A program made the translations under genes and the position numbers. The notes below the pieces were generated by a model, which saw only the letters and a program-made list of their open reading frames with translations, was not told the origin of the DNA and made no database searches. A stretch of 64,000 nucleotides of DNA from Legionella sp. (GTDB lineage: Bacteria; Pseudomonadota; Gammaproteobacteria; Legionellales; Legionellaceae): NCBI GenBank assembly GCA_031291115.1, contig JARLJQ010000037.1, positions 1 through 64,000 of the forward strand. Direction: 5' to 3'. Shown here piece by piece: positions 45,381 through 55,600 of the stretch; positions within the stretch are counted from its first letter, which is position 1, and each line of letters begins with the position of its first letter.

Positions 45381-45387
45381 TCCTTCG

Positions 45388-45930
45388 CTACGCTCCGGGT
45401 GACAAGCAAACAAAATCTTGCTCGTCTAAATGGTCATCGTCCTCATCTACTTCTGCTACATAACCGTCTGTATAACCTGTAGTTAATGCAGCAATGGTTG
45501 CTATTGAACGAGTGACAATTGAAGCAAGACTATGGAAAAAGCTGGCGACAGCCAACGCAGCGGCAATAACTGAAGTGGCAAGCGTGATGCCTGAGAATTT
45601 CAAGGCGTTGCCTGAGAATTCATTAGCCTCTTTAGAAAACTTATCATTTCCAAATAAAGAAGCCACGGCAGCAACAAGCTTGCTAACAATAGAAACAGCA
45701 AAAGCTATAGGCGCTACTACTAACGAAACTAAAGAAAGAGCGCCTCCTACAAAAGGATAAACCACCGGGGCGATACACTCACCCACAAATTCTGCAGGAT
45801 TTCTATAAGGAGTGAAAAAATGCGGGCGTTTACTATATACTTCAGCCGCACTATCAAAAATTTGGGATGGGCTGTTAGTCGTTGGAGAAAATACTTTATT
45901 CATTTCTCGTTCGCCAATTAAATAAAGCAT
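45388..45930 (-). CDS. hydrophobic protein with acidic tail, paralogue 1
   Basis: From ATG 45930 (MLYLIGEREM, preceded by GAGG) the product has 180 residues. A motif 'YSKRPHFFTPYRNPAEFVG' precedes two hydrophobic blocks (about residues 55-90 and 110-150) that could form membrane hairpins. The C-terminus is strongly acidic ('YVAEVDEDDDHLDEQDF'). The next gene on the same strand is a clear paralogue. Acidic (E/D-rich) C-termini are known in Dot/Icm substrates, so an effector role is possible; so is a role with the flagellar system next door. Nothing shows which. Confidence 0.65.
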   Translation of the reverse strand: MLYLIGEREMNKVFSPTTNSPSQIFDSAAEVYSKRPHFFTPYRNPAEFVGECIAPVVYPFVGGALSLVSLVVAPIAFAVSIVSKLVAAVASLFGNDKFSKEANEFSGNALKFSGITLATSVIAAALAVASFFHSLASIVTRSIATIAALTTGYTDGYVAEVDEDDDHLDEQDFVCLSPGA

Positions 45931-46013
45931 AAACACCTCGGTATAGTAAAATTATTGTTCATAATAATCGATTAACGATCCAATTGTCAATATTTATACA
46001 TACTGTATTATCA

Positions 46014-46544
46014 TTAAAAAGCAAAAATTTCCATTTCAATCCATGCATTATCTTCTGTCTCTTCAACAATCCGCTCAACTTCCTTAACAGAACAGGACAC
46101 TACCAACCGAGTCACCAGCGAACACAGCGAATGCAAAATGCTTGCCATGGCTAAAAAGACACTCACCGCGGCAGCTACAAGTGCTAGACCAGTGATGTAA
46201 AAAAGTGTTGATGCCGTTTCAATGGCGTCGTCACATAACTCTGAATTACCAAGCAAAGCTGTACCAGCCGCAATCAATAAACAGCTCAGACTTAAAGCGC
46301 TGCCTATAGCAGCACACATGAGTGCAATACTTGAAAAAACACCTAATACTATGGGGTAAAACAAAGGGGCTAATAAGCCACCAATCAATTGCGCCCGTCC
46401 TTCATACGGTTTAAAAAAACCAGGACGCTTTCGATAGGTTTCAAAAAAACGCCTTGTTTGGCCTTGTAAAAAACGGTCATTGGCATGGTCTTTACTGAAA
46501 TTAATCACATCCCAACATTCATCAACAGTCACTAAACCCAGCAT
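46014..46544 (-). CDS. hydrophobic protein with acidic tail, paralogue 2
   Basis: From ATG 46544 (MLGLVTVDECW, preceded by AAAAGGA) the product has 176 residues. It shares with the neighbouring gene the motif 'YRKRPGFFKPYEGRAQLIGG', followed by a 'APLFYPIVLGVFSSIALM' hydrophobic block, and 'ASILHSLCSLVTR' (compare ASFFHSLASIVTR). The C-terminus carries 'VERIVEETEDNAWIEME', a Glu-rich stretch like the E-block signal of Dot/Icm effectors. The two genes look like a tandem duplication that diverged. The function is unknown. Confidence 0.68.
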   Translation of the reverse strand: MLGLVTVDECWDVINFSKDHANDRFLQGQTRRFFETYRKRPGFFKPYEGRAQLIGGLLAPLFYPIVLGVFSSIALMCAAIGSALSLSCLLIAAGTALLGNSELCDDAIETASTLFYITGLALVAAAVSVFLAMASILHSLCSLVTRLVVSCSVKEVERIVEETEDNAWIEMEIFAF

Positions 46545-46731
46545 AGGCAATCCTTTTTTTCTGATATCGTCATCCAGAGCATAGCGAAGGATCTATCTCG
46601 TACTGGGAGTTCCTTCGACTACGCTCAGGACGACGAAAGGTACGTCGTTTTAGTATAAATATTTTGCCTTTTTTACAAGTTACTCTTATAGTGTTCAAGT
46701 TTTTACAATCCAATAAAAAGGAATCCTATAA

Positions 46732-47859
46732 GTGAGCACCCAACAGGCAGAGGAACAACTAAGCCGCCATCTTTCGTTTTTAACCCAAGATGAAAATAAT
46801 TTAACATTATTAATAAAGGTCAGCGACCTTTATCTTGAATTAAATGATTTGGAAGCTGCGCAAGAATATTTAGATAAAGCCAGCACCATTGATCGTGAGG
46901 CTTGTCTTGGGCATCAAGGTTTATTGTACTTAAATCAAGGTCAATTCACTCAAGCTAAAGAATATTTTTCTGAAGCATTGAACCACGTGGATACACCGGC
47001 TTTACGTTACAATCTGAGCTTTACTCATTTTGTAAACTCTGAATTGGAAGATGTTTCAAAAATCCTGTCACCCATATTAAATGGTGAACTGCACCCAGAA
47101 GCCAATTTATTAATGGCTCGTGCCCTCCATGGACAAGGTGATTTGGATGCCGCATTAGATTTAGTCGATGAGGTGTTAATTCATCACCAAGATGATTCTG
47201 AAGCCTTGGGCTTACTGGCTCTGCTGCATTTTGATATGGATGAAAGTGAGTTAGCCGCCGAAGCATCTGGTCGCGCCTTAGCAATAAATCCAGATAACTA
47301 TGATGCCAAGTTAATTGATGTCATGTCCCGTCTGGTAACGCAGGAAACAAGTCCGGAAGAAATCGAAGAACTCTTGCAAATTAATCCTGATGATTGCCGT
47401 TTGTGGTTTGCTTTAGGTAACGTACATATGAGTCAAGGTAATCTTGATTTAGCAGAACATACTTTAAAAAAATCAGTGGAAATTTACCCTGAATTTTATG
47501 ATTGCTACATTGCCTTAGGCTGGTGTTTACTGCTTAATGACAATTTGGAAGAAGCATTTGAAGCCTACCAGACGGCTGCAGAGTTCGCTGGTGAATTAGC
47601 TGATTCATGGGGTGGTTTGGCTCTGGTTCATGCTTTAAGAGAAGAGTTTTCTAAAGCAGAAGAGTTAATGGAAAAAGCTAAGAGTTTAAATCCTAATTGC
47701 TTCCTGACTGAAATTGCAGAAACCATTTACTTTAATCATAAAAATCCTTTGCAAGCGAAAGAGCATTTGATTAAAGCCTTAAAAAGCAGCAACGTACCAA
47801 TTGGCCAAAAACTGGCATTCATTCTTGAGGACCTTCAAACGCCTACTCAGTTGCATTAA
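46732..47859 (+). CDS. tetratricopeptide-repeat protein
   Basis: This 375-residue protein consists of about nine or ten TPR units with the usual pattern: 'LYLELNDLEAAQEYLDKAST', 'LLYLNQGQFTQAKEYFSEAL', 'ARALHGQGDLDAALDLVDEV', 'LGNVHMSQGNLDLAEHTLKK' and others. There is no signal peptide and no catalytic domain, so it is probably a cytoplasmic scaffold. It starts with GTG 46732, with AAAAAGGAAT upstream. It converges with the efflux operon; a repeat lies between. The partner is unknown. Confidence 0.85.
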   Translation: MSTQQAEEQLSRHLSFLTQDENNLTLLIKVSDLYLELNDLEAAQEYLDKASTIDREACLGHQGLLYLNQGQFTQAKEYFSEALNHVDTPALRYNLSFTHFVNSELEDVSKILSPILNGELHPEANLLMARALHGQGDLDAALDLVDEVLIHHQDDSEALGLLALLHFDMDESELAAEASGRALAINPDNYDAKLIDVMSRLVTQETSPEEIEELLQINPDDCRLWFALGNVHMSQGNLDLAEHTLKKSVEIYPEFYDCYIALGWCLLLNDNLEEAFEAYQTAAEFAGELADSWGGLALVHALREEFSKAEELMEKAKSLNPNCFLTEIAETIYFNHKNPLQAKEHLIKALKSSNVPIGQKLAFILEDLQTPTQLH

Positions 47860-47889
47860 ATTTGACGCTGTCATCCAGAGCATGAGCAT

Positions 47890-48065
47890 GATGATTCGTC
47901 ACAAAATTTATTTTATATATAATTGCCTCCCCACTACACCGTTCGCAGTGAGGAGGAGCGAAGCTCCGTCTCGAACTGTCTGCACCAATTGTGCCAAGCC
48001 TTCGAGACAGCGCTAAAGCGCTTCCTCAGGCCGAACGGGCTCTATTAATTTTGTGACGAATCATC
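47890..48065. repeat. family A copy 4 inside a larger inverted repeat
   Basis: The outer arms are a perfect 19-base inverted repeat (GATGATTCGTCACAAAATT at 47890-47908 and its reverse complement at 48047-48065). Inside lies a 100-base family A core (47939-48038), nearly identical to that at 19143-19242. The right outer arm encodes the last codons of the outer-membrane efflux gene (DDSSQN and stop). Confidence 0.8.
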
Positions 48066-49571
48066 AAGCTCTGGACGACGTACCCAGCCGCCTCCTAATG
48101 ATTTAATTAAACCTACTGCTGCAGTCATTTGTAAACCATCAACATTATTTGCTGTTTGTTCTGCGCTAAACGCTGCAATTTGTGCTGTAAGCACGCTAGC
48201 GTAATTTACTGTACCGGCTTTATATTGATTAACAACTAATTTAAGCGCCAAACGTGCGCTGGCGGCGGCTTTGTTTTGTACCACACTTTGCTCACGTAAA
48301 ATGCGTAAAGCAACCAAATTATCCTCGACATCCTGAAATGCAGTGAGCACCACCTGACGGTAAGCCGCTACCTGTGCCCAATAACCTTCTTTTGCTGCAC
48401 GTACGGTTGCTGCGCGTAATCCGCCATCGAAAATAGTTTCTGCCACTTGCAGACCTGCGGACCAACCTATAGAGGGTGTATGAATCAATTTATGGAAGCT
48501 GTTTCCTGCGGCGCTTGTAGAGCCCGTCAAACTCAGATTAGGGTAATAGGCCGCCGTAGCTACTCCGATTAAGGCACTGGCATTTTGCATCAAGCGCTCG
48601 GCTTGCGCGATATCGGGGCGGCGCTCCAACCAAATCGAGGGAACGGATAATGGTATGGTCGGTGGTTTTGCTCTTAATGGCATGTTTTGTAAAGACAAAT
48701 ATGCAGGAGGACGACCTATTAATACCGCGATAGCATGCTCGTATTGTCCACGTAAAATTCCATTATTAAGGGCCGATGCCTGAGCTGATTCCAATTGACT
48801 TCGCGCCTGGACTACATCTGCTAGAGCTGCGACCCCTGCTTTATATTGATTCCGGGTTAAAGTTAATATTTTATTATACGATGTTACGGTATTTGCCAAA
48901 AATATTTGATTTTTATCCAATGTTCGTAACTCAAAATAATATTGCGCTAAAGCACCTTGTGCGGATAAACGCGTTACGCGGATTAATGCAGCATTCGATT
49001 GAGCAGCAGCCGAATCAGCTTCAACAGTACGACGCACTAAACCCCAAATATCCGGTTCCCAGGTTGCATTCAAAATGCCTGAATAATTGGTTGCCGTTTT
49101 TGCTGTTGATTGAGTACCTGTTGTTGCGGTACCCACAGAAGTAGTGCCACCTGAAGTACTGATAAATGAAGTAGCGCCACCACCTTGGCGTTGTCGAAAA
49201 ATATTAAAAGCGCTGGTCAGTGTAGGGAAAAAGCTGGCCCGAGCTTGATCAACAATAGCTAAAGACTGTAAATAAGTTGCTTGTGTTGTGGCAATGTTTT
49301 GGTTGTATTTGTTCAGCTGCTGCTCCAAATCATTCAGCACGGGATCATTAAATACCAGCCACCATTCGCCCCTATCCATATCATCCTGAGGCTTTATAGG
49401 TTTCCAGTTTTTACTGATTGGGCCTGCGGCCATTTTGCCCTTGGCTTCTTTGAATTCAGGAGCGCCCACAACTGGAGGACGTACGTAATTAGGACCCACC
49501 ATGCAAGCAGGAAGTAATAACGAAAGCAGCGTTAACCCTGCCCCTCTTTTTAATCGATTAAGAGTGATCAT
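48045..49571 (-). CDS. outer-membrane factor of an RND efflux pump (NodT/OprM family lipoprotein)
   Basis: This TolC-like protein forms the outer-membrane channel of the efflux operon. From ATG 49571 (with GAGGTG upstream) the product has 508 residues with lipobox 'LLLPACMVGPNYVRP', so it should be lipid-anchored. The two-fold OEP repeat pattern is seen ('ATTQATYLQSLAIVDQARAS', 'LTLTRNQYKAGVAALADVVQ' with key NQYKAGVAALADVVQARSQL; later 'LVVNQYKAGTVNYASVL'). The box 'PSIWLERRPDIAQAERLM' is typical. Its last residues come from a palindromic repeat. It overlaps the upstream permease gene by 14 bases. Confidence 0.95.
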   Translation of the reverse strand: MITLNRLKRGAGLTLLSLLLPACMVGPNYVRPPVVGAPEFKEAKGKMAAGPISKNWKPIKPQDDMDRGEWWLVFNDPVLNDLEQQLNKYNQNIATTQATYLQSLAIVDQARASFFPTLTSAFNIFRQRQGGGATSFISTSGGTTSVGTATTGTQSTAKTATNYSGILNATWEPDIWGLVRRTVEADSAAAQSNAALIRVTRLSAQGALAQYYFELRTLDKNQIFLANTVTSYNKILTLTRNQYKAGVAALADVVQARSQLESAQASALNNGILRGQYEHAIAVLIGRPPAYLSLQNMPLRAKPPTIPLSVPSIWLERRPDIAQAERLMQNASALIGVATAAYYPNLSLTGSTSAAGNSFHKLIHTPSIGWSAGLQVAETIFDGGLRAATVRAAKEGYWAQVAAYRQVVLTAFQDVEDNLVALRILREQSVVQNKAAASARLALKLVVNQYKAGTVNYASVLTAQIAAFSAEQTANNVDGLQMTAAVGLIKSLGGGWVRRPELDDSSQN

Positions 49572-52500
49572 AAGCACCTCGAGAAGATTTGATTTGAGTC
49601 ATGAAGCAACGCCAGCGCAAGCTTGCAGAATCCAACGCCAGATAAATGACAGGCGTTGTATAAAGAGTTAATAATTGACTCATAATCAAACCACCCACAA
49701 TGGCAATACCCAAAGGACGGCGTAATTCTGAACCCACACCCAATCCAATCACCAAAGGCAAAGCACCTAAAAGTGCCGCCATCGTAGTCATCATAATCGG
49801 GCGAAAACGTAATAATGCAGCTTTATAAATTGCTTCACGTGGTGATTTATGTTCATTACGTTCCACATCTAAAGCAAAATCAATCATCATAATGGCATTT
49901 TTTTTCACAATACCAATCAAGAGAATAATTCCAATCAAAGCAATAATGCTTAAATCCGTATGGCATAACATTAAAGCCAATAAAGCACCGACACCTGCAG
50001 AAGGCAATGTAGATAAAATAGTAATCGGATGAATCAGACTTTCATAAAGCATTCCTAGCACAATATATACAGCTAATAAGGCCGCCATAATCAAATATTT
50101 TTCATTAGCAAAAGACTCTTGAAATGCTTGTGCCGTACCCTGAAATGAACCACGCATTGTGGGGGGTAAGTCCATTTGACTCACTAATTGATTAATAGTA
50201 TTTACAGCACCACCAAGGGAGGTTCCTGGAGCCAGATTAAATGAAAAGGTAGCTGCTGGAGTTTGACTTTGATGGTTTACAGACAATAAAGTAGAGCCGG
50301 GTTTAAAGCTGGCAAAGGCTGAAAGCGGCACTTCATTTCCAAGAGGCGATTGAACGTAAATCTCATCTAATACTGCTGGATATTGCCAAAATTTCTGAGC
50401 GACATTAAGCACTACAAAATATTGATTCATCGGCATATACATCACCGAGATTTGGCGTTGCCCAAAAGCACTATATAAGACCGCGTCTATTTGCTCAGAA
50501 CGGATGCCAAAACGTGATGCCGTATCACGATCCACATTTACAAACACTTGCAAGCCGTGATTCAGTTGGTCGTTATTTAAATCGGAAATACCAGGGATTG
50601 TAGCCAATTGTTCCATGATTCGCGGCGTCCAGGTTGCAAGATCTTTCAAGCTGTCAGAAGACACCGTATATTGGAATTGTGCCGCACTGGAGCGACCACC
50701 AATCGATAAGTCTTGCGACGATTGCATGAATAAGGTGGCGCCACTTATTACTGATAATTTAGCTCGTAAACGCGCTAAAATTTTTTCAGTAGGAATATTT
50801 TGATGCTTGGGTAATTTCAACATAATAAATACAGAACCAGTATTCGCAGTATTATTTCCAGGGCCACTGCCAATAAACGCCGCTACATTCTCAACCGCGG
50901 GATCATTCTTAATAATATCAACGCTTTGTTGCAGTTTCTTTTTCATTGCCTGAAAGGAAATATTTTGATCCGCACGTAAAGAGCCTCCGATTCGGTCAGT
51001 ATTTTGCTGTGGAAAAAACCCTTTAGGAATAACGATAAAAAGATAAAGCGTCAATAAAACCGTCCCCAATGTCAGCCATAACATTTTCATGGGACGTACT
51101 AACACCCAATGCAAACTCTTTGCATAACGTCTTCTGGTTTGCTCAATGAAACGCATAAAATAATTAGTTCGTTCGCCCTCATCAACACGTAATAAACGCG
51201 AACACATCATGGGCGTTAACGTTAAAGACACCACTAATGAAATGAGAATTGCCACAGAGAGCGTTACTACAAACTCACGAAACAGTCTCCCAACAATACC
51301 AGTCATCAACAAAATAGGAATGAATACGGCAATTAAAGAAATGCTCATGGACAATACAGTAAAACCAATTTCTTTAGAGCCATCTAAAGCGGCCTGAGTA
51401 GGTTTTTTACCCATTGCAATATGACGCGTAATATTTTCTAAAACAACCACCGCATCATCCACCACAAAACCTGTAGAAATGGTTAAAGCCATTAATGATA
51501 AATTATTCAGGCTGTAATTTAATAATTTCATTACCGCAAAAGTTCCCAGTAAAGACAAAGGAACCGCAATACCAGGAATTAACATGGCGCGAAAACTGCC
51601 AAGAAAAAGATAGGTTACAAAAATCACCAAAAGCATAGAAATTAATAAGGTTAATTCAACATCATGCAAAGAAGTCCGGATGCTGGTTGTTCTGTCCATC
51701 AATACATTCAAATGAATGTCCTGAGAGATAGATGCCTTTAGCTGCGGTAGAACTTTTTTTACATAGTCCACCGTTTTAATCACATTCGCGCCAGGTTGTT
51801 TGAATAAAACAAGCAAGACCGCCGGTTTTCCATTAGCCATACCGGCATTATGCACGTCAGCTACAGAATCAATCACATCGGCTACATCAGAAAGACGTAC
51901 TGGGCTTTTATTTTGATAGGAAATAATCAGTGGCGCGTATTCTGCAGCAGTAAACATTTGATCGTTATTTTTGATGATTGAAGCGCGACCATCGCTATGG
52001 ATGAACTGCCCTTTTGCCTGATTTGTATTAGCCTGCGCAATGGTTGTTGCCAGTTGATTCAGGCCAATACCGTATTTATTTAAAGTAGTGGGATTAATTT
52101 CAATACGTACCGCAGGCAAAGAGCCTCCGCCTACGTTCACTTGCCCTATTCCTTCAATACGTAAAATCTTCTGCTGTAACACCGTAGAAGCCACATCATA
52201 CATTTTCCCTGTCGTATATTTATCTGAGGTTAAAGCAAGAATCATGATCGGCGCATCAGCAGGATTTACTTTACGATACGTTGGATTATTAACTAAAGTC
52301 GCTGGTAATTGGCTCAATGAGGCATTGATTGCAGCCTGTACATCACGCGCCGCCCCATCAATGTCACGTGAGAGTTCAAACTGAAGGATAATACTGGTTT
52401 GCCCGAGGGTACTCGATGAAGTGATTTGGGTAATACCTGCTATGCGCCCTAATTGACGTTCAAGCGGTGCAGCAACAGAGGTAGCCATTACTTCAGGATT

Positions 52501-52662
52501 TCCGCCGGGTAATTGCGCCTGAACAGTAATCGTTGGGAAATCAATTTGTGGCAGCGGTGCCACAGGTAATAAATTAAATGCTAAAATACCAGCAAAGCTC
52601 AGCCCCAACGCTAATAAAATCGTTGCAATCGGTTTATTGATAAATAGTGAAGATAAATTCAC
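49558..52662 (-). CDS. RND efflux permease, second (MdtC/MuxC-like)
   Basis: This 1034-residue proton-driven exporter of the HAE1/AcrB type has 12 membrane helices and two large periplasmic loops. It starts with GTG 52662. The proton-relay Asp pair lies in 'TISTGFVVDDAVVVLENITR' (key FVVDDAVV), and the RND box 'FREFVVTLSVAILISLVVSL' follows. Two different RND permeases in one operon with an adaptor and an outer-membrane factor is the MdtABC/MuxABC arrangement, in which the permeases form a mixed trimer. Substrates cannot be predicted. Confidence 0.95.
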   Translation of the reverse strand: MNLSSLFINKPIATILLALGLSFAGILAFNLLPVAPLPQIDFPTITVQAQLPGGNPEVMATSVAAPLERQLGRIAGITQITSSSTLGQTSIILQFELSRDIDGAARDVQAAINASLSQLPATLVNNPTYRKVNPADAPIMILALTSDKYTTGKMYDVASTVLQQKILRIEGIGQVNVGGGSLPAVRIEINPTTLNKYGIGLNQLATTIAQANTNQAKGQFIHSDGRASIIKNNDQMFTAAEYAPLIISYQNKSPVRLSDVADVIDSVADVHNAGMANGKPAVLLVLFKQPGANVIKTVDYVKKVLPQLKASISQDIHLNVLMDRTTSIRTSLHDVELTLLISMLLVIFVTYLFLGSFRAMLIPGIAVPLSLLGTFAVMKLLNYSLNNLSLMALTISTGFVVDDAVVVLENITRHIAMGKKPTQAALDGSKEIGFTVLSMSISLIAVFIPILLMTGIVGRLFREFVVTLSVAILISLVVSLTLTPMMCSRLLRVDEGERTNYFMRFIEQTRRRYAKSLHWVLVRPMKMLWLTLGTVLLTLYLFIVIPKGFFPQQNTDRIGGSLRADQNISFQAMKKKLQQSVDIIKNDPAVENVAAFIGSGPGNNTANTGSVFIMLKLPKHQNIPTEKILARLRAKLSVISGATLFMQSSQDLSIGGRSSAAQFQYTVSSDSLKDLATWTPRIMEQLATIPGISDLNNDQLNHGLQVFVNVDRDTASRFGIRSEQIDAVLYSAFGQRQISVMYMPMNQYFVVLNVAQKFWQYPAVLDEIYVQSPLGNEVPLSAFASFKPGSTLLSVNHQSQTPAATFSFNLAPGTSLGGAVNTINQLVSQMDLPPTMRGSFQGTAQAFQESFANEKYLIMAALLAVYIVLGMLYESLIHPITILSTLPSAGVGALLALMLCHTDLSIIALIGIILLIGIVKKNAIMMIDFALDVERNEHKSPREAIYKAALLRFRPIMMTTMAALLGALPLVIGLGVGSELRRPLGIAIVGGLIMSQLLTLYTTPVIYLALDSASLRWRCFMTQIKSSRGAYDHS

Positions 52663-52683
52663 ACCTTAGCCTCTATTTGCTGC

Positions 52684-55600
52684 TTATGTACCTAAACCAG
52701 CATGGTCAGGCTTCATCTTTTTATTATAATTCATCACCTTACGTGAAATCCTGTCAAAGGTCAGGTAAATTACGGGTGTGGTGTATAAAGTAATTAACTG
52801 GCTGACTATCAAACCACCAACAATAGCAATACCTAATGGGCGTCGTAATTCCCCACCAATACCATGGCTTAAAGCCAAAGGAATAGCGCCTAGCATTGAA
52901 GCCATTGTAGTCATTAAGATCGGTCTGAAACGTAATAATGCGGCTTCATAAATTGCATCTATTGGTGGTTTTTTATATTCACGCTCTTGTTCCAAAGCAA
53001 AGTCGATCATCATGATGGCATTTTTTAAGACCAGTCCAATTAATAAAATAATCGCAATCAACGCAATAACACTCAACTCATTATTGGTCAGATACAATGC
53101 CAATAAAGCCCCCATTGAAGCAGAAGGCAAAGTAGATAATATGGTCAATGGGTGAATATAGCTTTCATAAAGCACACCTAAAATAATGTACACAACAATA
53201 ATCGCGGCCAGAACCAACCAGCCTTCATTAGCCAGTGAGTTTTGGAAATTTTTTGCAGCCCCCTGAAAACCAGCATCTACGCTCAGCGGCATATTAAGGC
53301 TTTCTTTAGCCGCCTCAACCTGACTTACCGCCTCTCCCAAAGAGGCATTTTTCGCCAGATTAAAAGAAAGGGTTGCCGCGGGAAATTGATCCTTATGTGC
53401 AATCACCAAAGGACCTACTGTGTGCGACAGACTAGCAATAGCATTTAATGGAACCGAACCACTGCTGGTTATTATGGTTGAAGAACCTGGGCTTTCTGAA
53501 TTCATCACCGTGGAATTAATATAAATATTTTCAAAGGCAACCGGGGCTTGTTGTAACTCAGGTGCTACCTCAAGAACCACTCGGTATTGATTACGCTGAG
53601 TAAACATAATGGATATTTGTCGCTGGCCAAAGGAATCATATAAAGTATTGTCAATCATCTGCATGCTGATCCCAAGCCTTGAAGCAGTGTCTCTATCAAC
53701 TTTAATTGAAGAAACTAATCCCAAGTTTTGCTGATCACTATTTACGTCATTTAAAATTGAAATCTGACTCATTTTCTCACGCATCAATTCAGACCATTTC
53801 ATTACATCAGCACTGTCAGGAGCACTGATGCTGAATTGAAATTGCGTTCGACTGGTTAAAGTGTCAATTGTTAAATCCTGCGCTGGTTGCATATACAGCG
53901 TTGCACCAACTACTGATTTTTGAATTTTTGCTTGCAAACGATTGATCACCTCACCAACAGCAGGACGCTCACCCAAGGGCTTTAAATTAATCAGAATACG
54001 GCCGCTGTTTAACGTTACATTAGTGCCATCAATACCGATAAAAGAAGAAATACTCTCAACTGCCGGATCAGCAAGAACCACATCAGCTAATGCTTGTTGA
54101 CGAGAAGCCATAGCGGGAAAGGAAATTGAATCCGAAGCAACAGAAACCCCTTGAATAATTCCGGTATCCTGAATGGGAAAAAAGCCTTTAGGAATAAGAT
54201 ATAATAAAACAGCCGTGCACATCACCGTAAAAAAGAAAATCAATAAAATTAAAGGCTGGCGCGAAAGAACCCAATGCAAAGACACTTTGTAGCGTTCTAT
54301 AAGACGATTTAATTGATGCTCCAAAAAACGCTCTAATTTAGTAATTTTACTGTCGCTTTGCGCGGTTAAAATACGTGAGCAAAGCATCGGCGTTAACGTT
54401 AAAGAAACAAAAGCCGAAATAACAATCGTTATAGTCAGAGTCAAAGCAAACTCACGGAATAACCTGCCCACAATATCGCCCATAAACAATAAAGGGATTA
54501 ATACAGCAATCAATGAAATAGATAAGGACACAATAGTAAAACTAATTTGTGCCGCACCTTTATGTGCAGCAGCTAATGGCTTCTCACCAAGCTCGATATA
54601 ACGCATGATGTTTTCAATCATCACGATCGCATCATCCACCACAAAACCCGCCGCAATTGTTAAACCCATCAAGGTCAGGTTATTCAAGCTAAAACCCAGT
54701 AAATACATCAAACCTAAAGTACCTACGAGCGCTAAAGGCACTGAAATACTGGGAATGATTGTTGCGGATAACTTACGTAAAAAAAGAAAAATAACCAGTA
54801 CGACTAAAATTACTGACAAGACTAATTCAAACTGCACGTTTTCTACCGAGGCACGAATGCTGGTTGTTCTGTCTGTAAGTACTTCAACGTGAATGCCCGC
54901 AGGAATTGCGGGTTTCATTTGTTCCAACAAGGCTTTAACACGCTCGGCTACTTCAATAACGTTTGCTCCGGGTTGACGCTGGATATTAAGGATAATAGCT
55001 GGCTCTTTATTCATCCAGGCGGCTTGTTTGGTATTTTCCGCCCCATCAATAACCTGAGCCACATCAGACAAACGAACCGGTGCGCCATTCTGGTAAGCAA
55101 TAATTAAAGGACTGTATTCTGCCGCAGATAAAAGCTGATCATTAGAATTAATCGTATACGCCAGACGTGGCCCATCAAAATTTCCTTTAGCCGCATTCAC
55201 ATTCGAAGCAGTAACCAAAGAACGCACGCTTTCCATCGTCAATCCATAAGAGGATAAGGCATTAGGATTAGCTTGTATGCGTACTGCCGGACGATGGCCG
55301 CCCCCTAAACTTACTAAACCAACACCCGAGAGTTGAGAAATTTTGGGCACAAATCGTGTTTCGGCATAATCTTCAACTTGAGTCAAAGGCATGGTATTGG
55401 AAGTTAAGGCCAAAGTAATGATAGGCGTGTCAGCAGGATTTACTTTGCTGTACACGGGTGGATTAGGCAGGTCTATAGGTAAATAACTGCTGCCCGCATT
55501 AATTGCTTGCTGCACTTCTTGCTCGGCAACATCCAATCCCACATCCAGAGTAAATTGCAAGGTAATAATCGACGAACCACTGGAACTGTTCGAAGTCATT

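Noticed and set aside
52088-55107. Several plus-strand ORFs of 60-100 codons inside the RND genes
   Set aside because: They are antisense shadows of long, well-supported permease genes.
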